DNA of 64,000 nt from Hymenobacter sp. BT730 (GCF_030542105.1 NZ_JAUOFB010000001.1:806001-870000); one strand, 5' to 3'. Positions 51,076 to 60,045 are shown, numbered from the stretch's first letter. The notes: generated by a model from the sequence alone, not told the origin. Numbers and translations are program-made.

Positions 51076-51148
51076 GCGAGAGTAGCTCAGTTGGTAGAGC
51101 GCGACCTTGCCAAGGTCGAGGTCGCGAGTTCGAACCTCGTCTCCCGCT
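51076..51148 (+). tRNA. tRNA-Gly (anticodon GCC)
   Basis: 73 bases, cloverleaf complete: acceptor GCGAGAG with CTCCCGC, D arm GCTC...GAGC, anticodon stem CGACC/GGTCG with loop TTGCCAA (anticodon GCC), T arm GCGAG-TTCGAAC-CTCGT, discriminator T. CCA is not encoded. The fourth acceptor pair is A-C instead of a Watson-Crick pair. A terminator hairpin begins one base after the 3' end. Confidence 0.95.
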
Positions 51149-51149
51149 C

Positions 51150-51183
51150 AAAAAAGGACGTTGCCCGCGCAGCGTCCTTTTTT
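51150..51183 (+). terminator. Terminator after tRNA-Gly
   Basis: Stem 51150-51164 with 51169-51183 (AAAAAAGGACG paired with CGTCCTTTTTT plus an inner TTGC/GCAG), followed by T. Confidence 0.9.
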
Positions 51184-51210
51184 ATTTTTGTGCATGTTTG
51201 CTGCACAACT

Positions 51211-51294
51211 GCCGGAGTGGTGGAACTGGTAGACACGAGGGACTTAAAATCCCTTGCTTTCACGAGCGTACGGGTTCGATTCCCGTCTCTGGTA
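51211..51294 (+). tRNA. tRNA-Leu (anticodon TAA)
   Basis: 84 bases, class II tRNA with a long variable arm. Acceptor GCCGGAG pairs with CTCTGGT including two G-T wobbles, anticodon stem AGGGA/TCCCT with loop CTTAAAA gives anticodon TAA, T loop TTCGATT, discriminator A. CCA not encoded. It lies 62 bases after tRNA-Gly, beyond that gene's terminator, so it may have its own promoter. Confidence 0.95.
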
Positions 51295-51296
51295 CG

Positions 51297-51332
51297 AAAA
51301 AGGCCCTTTGCTATGCAGCGAAGGGCCTTTTT
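51297..51332 (+). terminator. Terminator after tRNA-Leu
   Basis: AAAAAGGCCCTT-TGC pairs with GCG-AAGGGCCTTTTT (one mismatch/wobble), followed by T. Begins two bases after the tRNA. Confidence 0.88.
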
Positions 51333-51623
51333 ATTCTACGAGTACCGAGTAAGTGAGACTGTGCTAGTATCGAATATCCATACTTCAAAAGCCAATGGGC
51401 CCGTTTTGATTGGTTCTTCCTGGTAGGGACACGGCAAGAGTAGGGAGTCTGGCTAACGTAATCAGGCTTCCCCGGAGGGAAAATTAATTTGGGTTATGGT
51501 GTTGTCGTTGTGGGCAATGAGTTGCTGTAATGTTGAATTCCATAGTTCCAGTAGCTAGAAGAAGCCATGCACAACAGCTTCCTTCTCCTACCTTTATCCC
51601 CTATCTGTTTTTTGTTACCCTCT
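51333..51623. other. Gene-free region before the PAS gene
   Basis: About 290 bases after the tRNA terminator (329 from the tRNA end) with no supported gene. TG-rich around 51495-51535; TAATTTGG at about 51487 is one base short of the -7 consensus. Probably carries the promoter of the PAS gene. Confidence 0.55.
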
Positions 51624-52928
51624 ATGTCTGCTATCCCTGCTGCTCTCGATATCACGGCTATTATACGTCAACTGCCTGGTCACTACATTCTTCTGACTCC
51701 GGACAATACCATTCTGGATGCCTCCAATAGCTACCTGGCTATAACCTTGAAAAAGCGGGAAGAAGTGATTGGCCGCAATATCCTCGAGGCCTATGCGGCT
51801 ATTAATGAAAACGAGTGGCAGGTGCTGGCCGATTCTTTCGAGCAGGTGCGCCTGCACCGCCAGCCTTTCACCATGCCCCGGATACGCTACGACCTGCAGC
51901 GCACCCCAGAGCAGGGTAGTGGCTATGAGGAGCGTTACTGGCAGGCTACCAATACTCCTATTCTGGGGGCCGACGGCCAGCTGCTGTATATCCTGCGTCA
52001 GACTCAGGATGTAACGGCCGAGCACTTTGCTGAGCTTACCCGCCAGGCAATGCAGCGGGAGCTGGAGGAAAGCCAGTTGCGGGCTACCTTTATTCTGGAG
52101 TCGTTGCCGGTGATGGTTTGGACGGCGCAGCCCGATGGGCGTGCAGATTACTTTAACCAGCGCTGGCTACAATTTACCGGCCGCACTCTGGAGCAGGAAT
52201 TTGGCCAGGGTTGGCAAGTAAATATTCATCCTGAGGACCTGGAAAAAGTAAGCCAGGTATGGCAGCACGCTGATGCTTCTAAGGAGAAATTCCAGGTAGA
52301 GTACCGCCTGCGCAGTGCCGATGGACAATACCGCTGGATGCTGGCCCAGGGCGTACCCCGATTAAATGCAGAAGGCCACATTACCATGTGGATTGGCTCT
52401 ACGGTAGATATGCACGAGCAGAAACAACTGGTGGCAGAGTTGCTGCTGGCCAATGAGGAGCAATCGGCCCTCTCTGATCTGGCGTACCAAGCCCATCAAC
52501 TGGCCCAGAGCCACCGGGAAACCTTATACAGCCTGTTTATGCAGGCTCCCGCCCTTATTGCTATGGTTCGGGGAGCTGAATTCGTATTTGAGTTTGTGAA
52601 CCCGCTTTATCAGGAGCTGTTTCCGGAGCGGGAGCTGGTGGGCCACCCCGTGGCTGAGGTACTGCCAGAAACGGTGGAGCAAGGCTTTGTTGCCCTGCTG
52701 GACCACGTATATCAGACCGGCGAGCCGTTTCATGGCAAGGAAATGAAACTGCAGGTGCACCGTCGGGACACGGGCCGGGTAGAGGAGTGTTATCTGAATT
52801 TTACTTATCAGGTATTCCGGGAGCATGGGCAAATTGCGGGTATTTCCTGTTTCGCCTTTGACGTTACGGAACTGGTGCTGGCTCGGCAGAAACTGGAGAT
52901 GCTGCTGAACACTTCTTCTGCCCAGTAA
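51624..52928 (+). CDS. Triple-PAS protein without output domain
   Basis: 434 residues from the ATG at 51624 (MSAIPAALDITAIIRQLPG); an ATG 19 codons upstream would add an odd hydrophobic stretch. Three PAS units: residues ~12-140 (LPGHYILLTPDNTILDASNSYL ... GYEERYWQATNTPILGADGQLLYILRQTQDV), ~165-285 with a PAC-type end (VWTAQPDGRADYFNQRWLQFTG ... YRWMLAQGVPRLNAEGHITMWIGSTVDM) and ~315-430 (IAMVRGAEFVFEFVNPLYQELF ... ECYLNFTYQVFREHGQIAGISCFAFDVTE). The C-terminus ends about 20 residues after the third PAS, with no histidine kinase, GGDEF or phosphatase domain. A ligand or redox sensor that must signal through a partner. The next gene is 40 bases downstream. Confidence 0.9.
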   Translation: MSAIPAALDITAIIRQLPGHYILLTPDNTILDASNSYLAITLKKREEVIGRNILEAYAAINENEWQVLADSFEQVRLHRQPFTMPRIRYDLQRTPEQGSGYEERYWQATNTPILGADGQLLYILRQTQDVTAEHFAELTRQAMQRELEESQLRATFILESLPVMVWTAQPDGRADYFNQRWLQFTGRTLEQEFGQGWQVNIHPEDLEKVSQVWQHADASKEKFQVEYRLRSADGQYRWMLAQGVPRLNAEGHITMWIGSTVDMHEQKQLVAELLLANEEQSALSDLAYQAHQLAQSHRETLYSLFMQAPALIAMVRGAEFVFEFVNPLYQELFPERELVGHPVAEVLPETVEQGFVALLDHVYQTGEPFHGKEMKLQVHRRDTGRVEECYLNFTYQVFREHGQIAGISCFAFDVTELVLARQKLEMLLNTSSAQ

Positions 52929-52968
52929 GCTACATACAGTGCCCTCAAGCCGCTATGGCGGCGTGTAT

Positions 52969-53337
52969 ATGGATATCACCACGCTTGATTTTCAGCAGGC
53001 CCGCATTAAACAGATTCTGTTTAAGTCACAGTTGCGTTCGGTGCTGTATGGTGTGCGTGAGCCTACGCCCGGCCTGTTTTCACCGCAGGAAAATGCGTTA
53101 GCGCAATGGATTAATGCCGTGGTCAAGCCCCAACACAGTAACCGCCCGGAAATGCGTCAGATAGAGCAGCTGTTGGGGCACATGCTGGAAACAGGCCGTA
53201 TCCTGGTTGCGCAATATCAGCGGGGCCAGATTGAGGAAGCCCGCCAGGGCCTAGGTCAGATAGATAGGGTGGCCGAGCAAATTCTGACTCTGCTTCAGCA
53301 GTTGCCCCAAAGTGCTTCCGCTGCTGCGCGTGTATAG
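52969..53337 (+). CDS. Degenerate CZB-like helical protein
   Basis: 122 residues from the ATG at 52969 (MDITTLDFQQARIKQILF); a GTG at 52939 would add ten residues. All-helical, resembling the chemoreceptor zinc-binding (CZB) domain: FQQARIKQILFKSQLRSVLYG, ALAQWINAVVKPQ and RQIEQLLGHMLETGRILV. The CZB zinc ligands seem largely lost: the first His is Gln, the Cys of CxLGxW is Asn, and only one of the paired His (in LLGHML) remains. It follows the PAS-only gene by 40 bases on the same strand, so the two probably work together. Assignment is by pattern only. Confidence 0.65.
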   Translation: MDITTLDFQQARIKQILFKSQLRSVLYGVREPTPGLFSPQENALAQWINAVVKPQHSNRPEMRQIEQLLGHMLETGRILVAQYQRGQIEEARQGLGQIDRVAEQILTLLQQLPQSASAAARV

Positions 53338-53452
53338 CAGCCCACGGTTCTTTATTTTCCAAATGCATTGGAGGAAAGGAATTTGCTGAAATGGTTTGGC
53401 TGCTGCGGGGCAGGCTTTTGGAATTAAGCGGTGGCAAATCTGGCTGAATATC

Positions 53453-53460
53453 TATTTTTG
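53453..53460 (+). promoter_or_regulatory. Possible -7 element of the MoxR gene
   Basis: TATTTTTG, matching TAnnTTTG, 84 bases before the start at 53544. The -33 box is not clear. Confidence 0.4.
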
Positions 53461-53543
53461 AGAAAACAGGGTAGCCCGGTGGCTGTTCCGCACCGAACGG
53501 AATTACCCCTTTACTTCTTCTATCTGGCTTATCTAGCAACTGC

Positions 53544-54503
53544 ATGAACGACTACCGCGACAAGATCCGCCAGGTATTTACGGAAGTAGGCAAGGTGGTA
53601 GTAGGGCAGCAGTATATGGTCAATCGGCTACTGATTGGCCTATTCACCGGCGGGCATATATTGCTGGAAGGCGTGCCGGGTCTGGCCAAAACCCTGACCA
53701 TCAGTACGCTTTCCAAAGTACTGCATTTGCCCTTTCAGCGGGTACAGTTCACCCCCGATTTGCTGCCTTCTGACTTAGTGGGCACAATGATTTACAATCA
53801 GAGCCAGTCCATTTTTGAGGTGAAGAAGGGGCCGATTTTCGCTAACCTGGTGCTGGCGGATGAAATTAACCGGTCCCCGGCTAAAGTGCAGAGTGCTCTG
53901 CTGGAGGCCATGCAGGAAAAGCAGGTCACCATTGGCGAAACCACGTATCAGCTGGACCTGCCATTTTTGGTGCTGGCCACGCAGAACCCCGTGGAGCAGG
54001 AGGGTACCTACCCGCTGCCCGAAGCGCAGGTAGACCGCTTCATGATGAAGGTGTATGTGGACTATCTGAAAAAGGCCGACGAGCTGGAAGTCATGCGCCG
54101 CATGGCCAATCTCTCCTATGTAGGCGAGGTGAACCCAGTGCTGCACAAGGAGGATATCTTCGCCATTCGCAGCCTTATCAACCAGGTACAGATATCTGAA
54201 ACACTGGAGAAATACATTATTGAGCTGGTATTTGCCACGCGCAAGCCCGCTGAGTACGACCTGGCCGAGTTTGCGCAGTATGTGCAGTTCGGGGTGAGCC
54301 CGCGGGCCAGCATTGCGCTGCACCGCGCCGCCAAGGCCGTGGCCTTCCTGGACCAGCGCGACTATGTGCTGCCGGAAGACATCAAGGAAGTGGCCTCCGA
54401 TGTACTGAACCACCGCATCCTGCTGAATTACGAAGCCGAAGCCGACGGCATCCGCACGGCGGATCTGATTGAAGCCATCCTGCGCAAAGTGCCCATCAGC
54501 TAA
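53544..54503 (+). CDS. MoxR-family AAA+ ATPase
   Basis: 319 residues. Walker A GVPGLAKT at 43-50, Walker B LVLADEINRS with Asp106/Glu107, sensor 1 LATQNP, then the MoxR-specific EGTYPLPEAQVDRFMMKV and GVSPRASIALHRAAKAVAFLDQRDYVLPEDI with sensor 2 Arg. MoxR proteins usually act as chaperones for a nearby vWA protein and DUF58 protein (for example in Bat operons), but neither gene is next to it: the downstream gene is convergent and overlaps by four bases. The partner must be encoded elsewhere. Confidence 0.94.
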   Translation: MNDYRDKIRQVFTEVGKVVVGQQYMVNRLLIGLFTGGHILLEGVPGLAKTLTISTLSKVLHLPFQRVQFTPDLLPSDLVGTMIYNQSQSIFEVKKGPIFANLVLADEINRSPAKVQSALLEAMQEKQVTIGETTYQLDLPFLVLATQNPVEQEGTYPLPEAQVDRFMMKVYVDYLKKADELEVMRRMANLSYVGEVNPVLHKEDIFAIRSLINQVQISETLEKYIIELVFATRKPAEYDLAEFAQYVQFGVSPRASIALHRAAKAVAFLDQRDYVLPEDIKEVASDVLNHRILLNYEAEADGIRTADLIEAILRKVPIS

Positions 54504-55792
54504 GTAGCTTTCTCCACAGTAGCGGGAGTAGATTGTGCCGGCCGGAGTAGCTGCCAGGCATAAATAGCATCCGCCCGCACGGGCAGTAAATCACGCAGCC
54601 GAATACCAGTGGCCCGAAAAAAAGCCCGCACCAAATACAACGCGGAGCAGCTGTAAGACACACTCATCAGCAGCGCCGCGCCTTTGATTCCCCAGATTGG
54701 CACCACCGTAACGCAACCTATCAGCGTTACTACCACGCCCAGCAGCGTAGCCGCATTATTGAAGCGGTAGCGGGCCACAGCGGCAAAGTAGGTGCTGCAA
54801 ATCTGGCTCAGGGCAATGGCTACTACGCCCGGTGCCAGCAGCAGAATAATAGGGCGTGCACTGTCAAACTCATGCCCAAAAACCAGGGAAAGTAGCGCCG
54901 GGGGTAAGGCACAGAGTATCACTATAGCCACCGTAGTTAGCAGAAGCGTGAGGCGGGTGATTCGCAGAGCCTGTTGCACCTGGGCAGGCTTGTCCTCCGC
55001 CTGCACCAACTCCACGTACTGCACCAGGGCCGTGCTGCGCGGAATCATCCAGATAGCCTCGGCCAGCGCTACGCCCACGGAGAGGACGCCTACGGCCTGA
55101 GCACTGGCAAAGTGCGCCACAAAGTAGTAGCTGAGCCGATAGTTGATAAAGGCCAGAATGTTGGAAAGATGAGCCTCCCGACTGTGCCGCGCTAACTCCC
55201 GCATTGTGCCTCGAAGGGGGGCTTCCCCCATAGGTGCGCCAGGCAAGCGCAATAGCCAGCCAAAGCTGAGCAGCAGGGGCAGCCCATAGGCCAGATACGC
55301 CACCTGGAAATACACCTGGAGCGTGCGCTGCCGAAACAAGGTAAAGGCTATCAGCAGCGCCGCTGCCAGGAGCAATACCTGTAATATACTGAGCAGATTA
55401 TAGGCCTGTTCCCGGCGGCGGCCCAGCAGCAGCAGCGTATTCACAGAAAGAAAAGCCTGCAGTAAGGAAAGCGCCCACAGATGCAGCAAATACGGTACGG
55501 GCACCGACCGCAGCAGACCCACCGCCGCCGTGCCGCCCGCACATACCAGCAAGGCCCAGCCATACGCCGGCAACAGCAAGTGCCACACGTTACGCCGTGG
55601 CGCCAGATAAATCAGCGAAGACCCACCCAACAGCCCAATAAATAGCAACAGCGCCGCACAATCCGTGACAAACAGGCTTACCTGCCCGCGCCCGGTGGCA
55701 CCCAGATAGCGCGCTGTCAGCCACACTACGCCAAAGCTCAGCAATGCGCTCAGCAGCCGGGTAGCAAAGTTATGGAGGATGCGTTGCAGCAT
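54500..55792 (-). CDS. Oligosaccharide flippase (Wzx-like)
   Basis: 430 residues with about 12 transmembrane helices, MATE/MOP superfamily. Start of the protein, FATRLLSALLSFGVVWLTARYLGATGRGQVSLF, is the typical first helix pair with the GATGRG loop of polysaccharide flippases. Moves lipid-linked oligosaccharide across the inner membrane. The glycosyltransferase upstream on the same strand ends ten bases before it. No polymerase (Wzy) is seen. Its end overlaps moxR convergently by four bases. Confidence 0.9.
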   Translation of the reverse strand: MLQRILHNFATRLLSALLSFGVVWLTARYLGATGRGQVSLFVTDCAALLLFIGLLGGSSLIYLAPRRNVWHLLLPAYGWALLVCAGGTAAVGLLRSVPVPYLLHLWALSLLQAFLSVNTLLLLGRRREQAYNLLSILQVLLLAAALLIAFTLFRQRTLQVYFQVAYLAYGLPLLLSFGWLLRLPGAPMGEAPLRGTMRELARHSREAHLSNILAFINYRLSYYFVAHFASAQAVGVLSVGVALAEAIWMIPRSTALVQYVELVQAEDKPAQVQQALRITRLTLLLTTVAIVILCALPPALLSLVFGHEFDSARPIILLLAPGVVAIALSQICSTYFAAVARYRFNNAATLLGVVVTLIGCVTVVPIWGIKGAALLMSVSYSCSALYLVRAFFRATGIRLRDLLPVRADAIYAWQLLRPAQSTPATVEKAT

Positions 55793-55802
55793 AGAATAAG
55801 GA

Positions 55803-57038
55803 CTAGGAAAGCTGCTTTTCGGGAATTATCTGCTGATACACCCGCAGGAAAGCGGCACCTACCGCCGGATAGCTGAACCGGGCTATGGCTGCGCTGCGGA
55901 GGGCGGCAGAATCAAAGCGGTCAGCCGGGGCTTGCAGCACATCCAGCAATGCCTGGGCCAGAGCATCTTCATCCCCGGCCGGAACCAGCAGACCACAGGA
56001 GCCATCCTCCGGCATAAGTTCCGGCACACCGTTTACCCGGGTAGCTACGGCAGGCAGGCCGCTGGCTTGGGCTTCAATGAGTACACAGGGCAGGTTTTCA
56101 TAATTGGAAAACAGCACCAAGGTCTGCGCCCGCCGCATTTCAGCGGCTACTTGGGTAGGCGTCAGCTTGCCTAAAAACGCAACGATACCACTGGCCAGCA
56201 AATCTAATTCGGAAGCCAATTGATGCATCCGGGCTTCGGCCGGGCCATAGCCGGCAATACGCAGACTTACCAGGAGGGCTGGATGCGCTGCTCGCAGCCG
56301 GGCTACGGTGCGTAAGATGCCGCTCAGGTTTTTTGCCTGTTCATTGAAAGCGGCCACATGCAGCAACCCTTGTCTTGAAGCAGGCTGCGTGGGCGGATAG
56401 AACAGCTCGGTATCCACCACATTGGGGATAATGGCCGTGCGGGCATTACAACCACCCAGCCGGGCTACTGCCTGCCGCAAGTCTTCCGATACACAAGTAA
56501 ACGCCGCTGCCTGCCTTACCAGCCAGGCAGTAAGCTTGCGTTTTCCCCAGCCTAACTGCCATGTATTGGCTGGCTGAAAAATAGTCCAGTGCTCGGTCAG
56601 CAGGTATGGGATGCCATGCTGCCACTTTAACCACCAAGCCAGTACTCCCGCCCGAAACAGCACATGCGCGTGCACCAGATCTGGCCGCTGGCCGCCCCAA
56701 TGCTGGCGTACAGCCCGCAAACCACGGCCCATACAGACCAGCCACAACAGCAGCTTTACGGGCTTTTCCAACCAGGGTAGGCCCGTAGGCCTAGCCCGAT
56801 AGTAATAGCGCCAGGTAGGCGTGAGGCCACTTAGGTCAGTTTCAACGTCAATCAGGGTAGGCAATGGGCCACGGGCTACGGCCGCAAATACCACAGCCGT
56901 TTGCAGGCAGTTATCCGCCGCCCCGGCCTGCGCAATGGCCTGGATATGCCGGGCCACGAAGTCCCCATCCTGGTCGTCATAGCGGTTGGGGTACCACTTG
57001 GGCAGCATCAGTACGCGCAGTTTGCTCACGGCATGCAA
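55803..57038 (-). CDS. Glycosyltransferase family 4
   Basis: 411 residues, GT-B fold. N-terminal LRVLMLPKWYPNRYDDQDGDFVARHI; C-terminal donor-binding domain with IIPNVVDTELF, LLHVAAFNEQAKNLSGIL, FLGKLTPTQVAAEMRRAQTLVLFSNYENLPCVLIEAQASGLPAVATRVNGVPELM, the E..xxxxEA..GxP motif. ATG at 57038; a GTG three codons downstream is a possible alternative. First gene of a two-gene unit with a flippase, so it is likely part of exopolysaccharide assembly. Sugar unknown. Confidence 0.92.
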   Translation of the reverse strand: MHAVSKLRVLMLPKWYPNRYDDQDGDFVARHIQAIAQAGAADNCLQTAVVFAAVARGPLPTLIDVETDLSGLTPTWRYYYRARPTGLPWLEKPVKLLLWLVCMGRGLRAVRQHWGGQRPDLVHAHVLFRAGVLAWWLKWQHGIPYLLTEHWTIFQPANTWQLGWGKRKLTAWLVRQAAAFTCVSEDLRQAVARLGGCNARTAIIPNVVDTELFYPPTQPASRQGLLHVAAFNEQAKNLSGILRTVARLRAAHPALLVSLRIAGYGPAEARMHQLASELDLLASGIVAFLGKLTPTQVAAEMRRAQTLVLFSNYENLPCVLIEAQASGLPAVATRVNGVPELMPEDGSCGLLVPAGDEDALAQALLDVLQAPADRFDSAALRSAAIARFSYPAVGAAFLRVYQQIIPEKQLS

Positions 57039-57126
57039 GCTACGGATTCGGGCGTGAGGCGCTATTCTCGCCGAACATAAAAGTAAGGGGAAAGGCTGGT
57101 AATAATTTGGTAATGATAAGGACCGA

Positions 57127-57154
57127 TTGGTGTAACATTAGACCGGGACCTTTG
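57127..57154 (+). promoter_or_regulatory. Candidate promoter of the TonB receptor operon
   Basis: TTG at 57127-57129, 17-base spacer, then GACCTTTG at 57147-57154 (one base off TAnnTTTG). The start at 57172 is 17 bases downstream, so the leader would be very short. Confidence 0.55.
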
Positions 57155-57171
57155 TGGCATAATCTACTGAC

Positions 57172-60045
57172 ATGGCCACACTTCTAACCCGAATCATTAC
57201 CCTGGCGCTGTTGCTGTTCGGCTTCAGCTGCCTGGAAGCCACGGCTCAGACTGGTACCATTACCGGGGTCGTGAAAGACGAAAAAACAAAGGAGGCCATT
57301 ATCGGGGCTAGCGTGGGGGTGCAGGGCACTACCATTGGCGCTGCCACCGACCTGGACGGCCGCTTCACATTGGCCAAAGTACCGGCGGGGCCCCAGACGC
57401 TCGTCATTTCCTACATCTCCTACCAAACCAAGACCATTCCGAGCCTGACCGTGGAAGGCGGTAAGGCCCTGATGGTGAATACCAGCCTATCGGAGTCAGC
57501 GCATCAGCTGGCCGATGTGGTGGTGACCGGCCAGCGCATTACCAATACGGAAGTAGCTGTTATTACCGAAGTGAAGAACGCCCAGCTGGTAGCAGTGGGC
57601 GTTTCTTCGGAGCAGATAGTGAAGTCACAGGACCGCGACGCGGCCCAGATTGCCCGCCGCGTACCCGGCGTCTCCATTCAGGATAACCGTTTCGTGCTGG
57701 TGCGCGGCCTTACGCAGCGCTACAACTCCGTGCTGCTGAACGATGTGCTGACCCCCAGCACCGAAGTAGACAGCCGCGCTTTCTCCTTCGACATGATTCC
57801 GAGCAGCGTCATCGACCGGATGATGATTTACAAATCGGGCTCGGCGGAGTTGCCCGGCGAGTTTGCGGGTGGTGTTATTAAGCTGTATACCAAGCGGGCT
57901 CCCCAGGAGAACTTTACCAACCTGACCATTGGCGGCGGCTACCGCACCAACACCACTTTTCAGCAGGTGCAGCAACAGCAGGGCGGCAAGCTCGATTTCC
58001 TGGGTTTTGATGACGGCAAGCGCGACCTGCCCGGCAACTATCCGGTACAGCTGCATGTGCCGCCCTTCACGGCAGAGCGCGCTGCCGCCTATGCCAACCA
58101 GATGCCCAACCGCTGGGGCCTGAAAACCAGCAAAGCGCTGCCCGATTTCCGACTGGGCTTCAATATGGGCCGCCGCTTTGCCCTGGGCGACAAGGAGGCC
58201 GGTACGCTCACCAGCCTCAACTACGGCAGCTACAATCAGTTTTCTGACATCGACCTCTCGTTTTACGAAGGCCAGAAAGTGGGCCAGCAGTACAACGACC
58301 GCACCTATAGCACCAACGTGCGCCTGGGCCTGGTACAGAACTTCTGGCTGCGGGTAAATCCACGCAACTCCTTCGAGTTTAAGAACCTGTTCAATCAGCT
58401 GGGTTTCGCCGAAACCGTAAGTCGTGAAGGTCAGGACATTACTTCCTCTGACAGCGACGTGCGGGCCTACTCGCAGCGCTACGAGAGCCGCAGCCTGTAC
58501 TCGGGCCAGCTACTGGGCAAGCACGACCTGGCCAACGATAAAACTAAAATTGATTGGCAGAGTGGCTTCTCCTTTATTCGCCGCACCGAGCCTGACTGGC
58601 GCCGGGTACGATATATCCGTCCCCACGTGAACCCGGAGGCGGAAGGCGCACAGGCCGAATTTGGCGTGGCGCTACCCTCAGACCCTAACCCGACCGACGC
58701 AGGCCGCTTCTTCTCCGAGCTGACGGAGCGGGTAGAAACCGTTGGCGCCAACCTGACACAGCAGCTGGGCCAGAAAGACTCTTCTTCCGTATCGGGTGAG
58801 GAGCGCAGCCTGAAGCTGAAAGCGGGCCTGTACGCTGAGCGTAAAGACCGGAACTTCACGTCCCGCTTCTTTGGCTACCAGGGCGTAGGCAATACCAGTG
58901 GCGTGCGTTATCTGCCGCTGGATCAGGTTTTTGCCCCTGAAAACGTAACCGGCACCGAGGGTAAGCTAACCTATGAGGAAGGCACGGAACCCAACGGCCG
59001 CTATGATGCCAGCAATACGCTGGTAGCTGGCTATGCCAGCCTGACGGTGCCAGTAGGTGCCCGCTTCACCGGTACCCTGGGCCTGCGCGCCGAGTACAAC
59101 GACATCAAAGTGAACAGCCGCCGCCTGGACGGCACGCCTACAAAAGGCGGTACCAGCCTGCTCAGCCCGCTGCCTTCGCTGAACATGACCTACACCCTCA
59201 GCGACAATGCGCTGGTGCGGGCCGCTTACGCCGCAACCATCAACCGGCCTGAGTTCCGGGAACTGGCCCCGTTCAGCTTCTATGATTTCAACCTGAACTC
59301 GAATGTGGTGGGTAACTACACGCTCAAAACTGCCAACATCCACAACCTGGACGTGCGCTGGGAATATTACCCGGCCTCCGGCGAAATGATTTCGCTGGGT
59401 GCGTTCTACAAAGAGTTCCGCAACCCCATTGAGTCGTTCCTGCTCTATACGCCTTCGGGTTTGAGCAACACCTTCGTGAACTCAAAGTCGGCGCAGAACT
59501 ACGGTGTGGAGCTGGAAGTGCGCAAGTCACTGTCCGAAATGACTAATTCCAGCTTGCTGCGGCGCATCTCGCTGTCAGGTAATGCTTCCTACATCGTAAG
59601 CCGCGTAGATCTGGGCGAGACGGTACTGGCCGCTGATTTGGGCGGGGAAGTAAGCCGCGAAAATGTGGCCGATATCCAGGACCAGAAGCGTCCGCTGCAG
59701 AACCAGTCGCCTTACCTGATCAACCTGGGCGTTTACTACAACCACGAGGAAGCCGGCACGCAGTTCAGCCTGCTGTATAACGTGGTGGGTCCGCGCATTT
59801 TCGCAGTAGGCAACCGCCTCAACCCCACCGTGTACGAAGCTCCCCGCAACGTTATTGACCTGGTGCTGACCAAGAACCTGAGCAAGAAGCTGGAGCTGCG
59901 CGCTGCCGTCCAGGACGTGCTCAACCAGCCCGTGAAGCTGGTGCAGGACCTCAATACCAACGCCAGCATTGATAACAGCGACCCTACCGTGCGCTCCTTC
60001 CGCCGCGGCGCTAATTCCACGCTGGGCCTCACGTTCAAATTCTAA
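57172..60045 (+). CDS. TonB-dependent outer-membrane receptor with carboxypeptidase-like N-terminal domain
   Basis: 957 residues with a signal peptide (LALLLFGFSCLEATAQ). Residues ~26-110 form the carboxypeptidase-regulatory-like domain common in Bacteroidota receptors (GTITGVVKDEKTKEAIIGASVGVQGT ... DLDGRFTLAKVPAG). The plug follows (VSSEQIVKSQDRDAAQIARRVPGVSIQDNRFVLVRGLTQRYNSVLLNDV), then a 22-strand barrel ending FRRGANSTLGLTFKF with terminal Phe. No SusD-like gene follows; instead a lipoprotein with repeats does (41 bases away), so this is not a glycan SusCD pair. Substrate unknown. Confidence 0.93.
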   Translation: MATLLTRIITLALLLFGFSCLEATAQTGTITGVVKDEKTKEAIIGASVGVQGTTIGAATDLDGRFTLAKVPAGPQTLVISYISYQTKTIPSLTVEGGKALMVNTSLSESAHQLADVVVTGQRITNTEVAVITEVKNAQLVAVGVSSEQIVKSQDRDAAQIARRVPGVSIQDNRFVLVRGLTQRYNSVLLNDVLTPSTEVDSRAFSFDMIPSSVIDRMMIYKSGSAELPGEFAGGVIKLYTKRAPQENFTNLTIGGGYRTNTTFQQVQQQQGGKLDFLGFDDGKRDLPGNYPVQLHVPPFTAERAAAYANQMPNRWGLKTSKALPDFRLGFNMGRRFALGDKEAGTLTSLNYGSYNQFSDIDLSFYEGQKVGQQYNDRTYSTNVRLGLVQNFWLRVNPRNSFEFKNLFNQLGFAETVSREGQDITSSDSDVRAYSQRYESRSLYSGQLLGKHDLANDKTKIDWQSGFSFIRRTEPDWRRVRYIRPHVNPEAEGAQAEFGVALPSDPNPTDAGRFFSELTERVETVGANLTQQLGQKDSSSVSGEERSLKLKAGLYAERKDRNFTSRFFGYQGVGNTSGVRYLPLDQVFAPENVTGTEGKLTYEEGTEPNGRYDASNTLVAGYASLTVPVGARFTGTLGLRAEYNDIKVNSRRLDGTPTKGGTSLLSPLPSLNMTYTLSDNALVRAAYAATINRPEFRELAPFSFYDFNLNSNVVGNYTLKTANIHNLDVRWEYYPASGEMISLGAFYKEFRNPIESFLLYTPSGLSNTFVNSKSAQNYGVELEVRKSLSEMTNSSLLRRISLSGNASYIVSRVDLGETVLAADLGGEVSRENVADIQDQKRPLQNQSPYLINLGVYYNHEEAGTQFSLLYNVVGPRIFAVGNRLNPTVYEAPRNVIDLVLTKNLSKKLELRAAVQDVLNQPVKLVQDLNTNASIDNSDPTVRSFRRGANSTLGLTFKF

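Noticed and set aside
51295..51420. Integration site at the 3' end of tRNA-Leu
   Set aside because: No repeat of the tRNA 3' end and no integrase or mobile gene lies downstream.
51624..52928. Calling the PAS protein a histidine kinase
   Set aside because: The protein ends right after the third PAS; no HisKA or HATPase motif is present.
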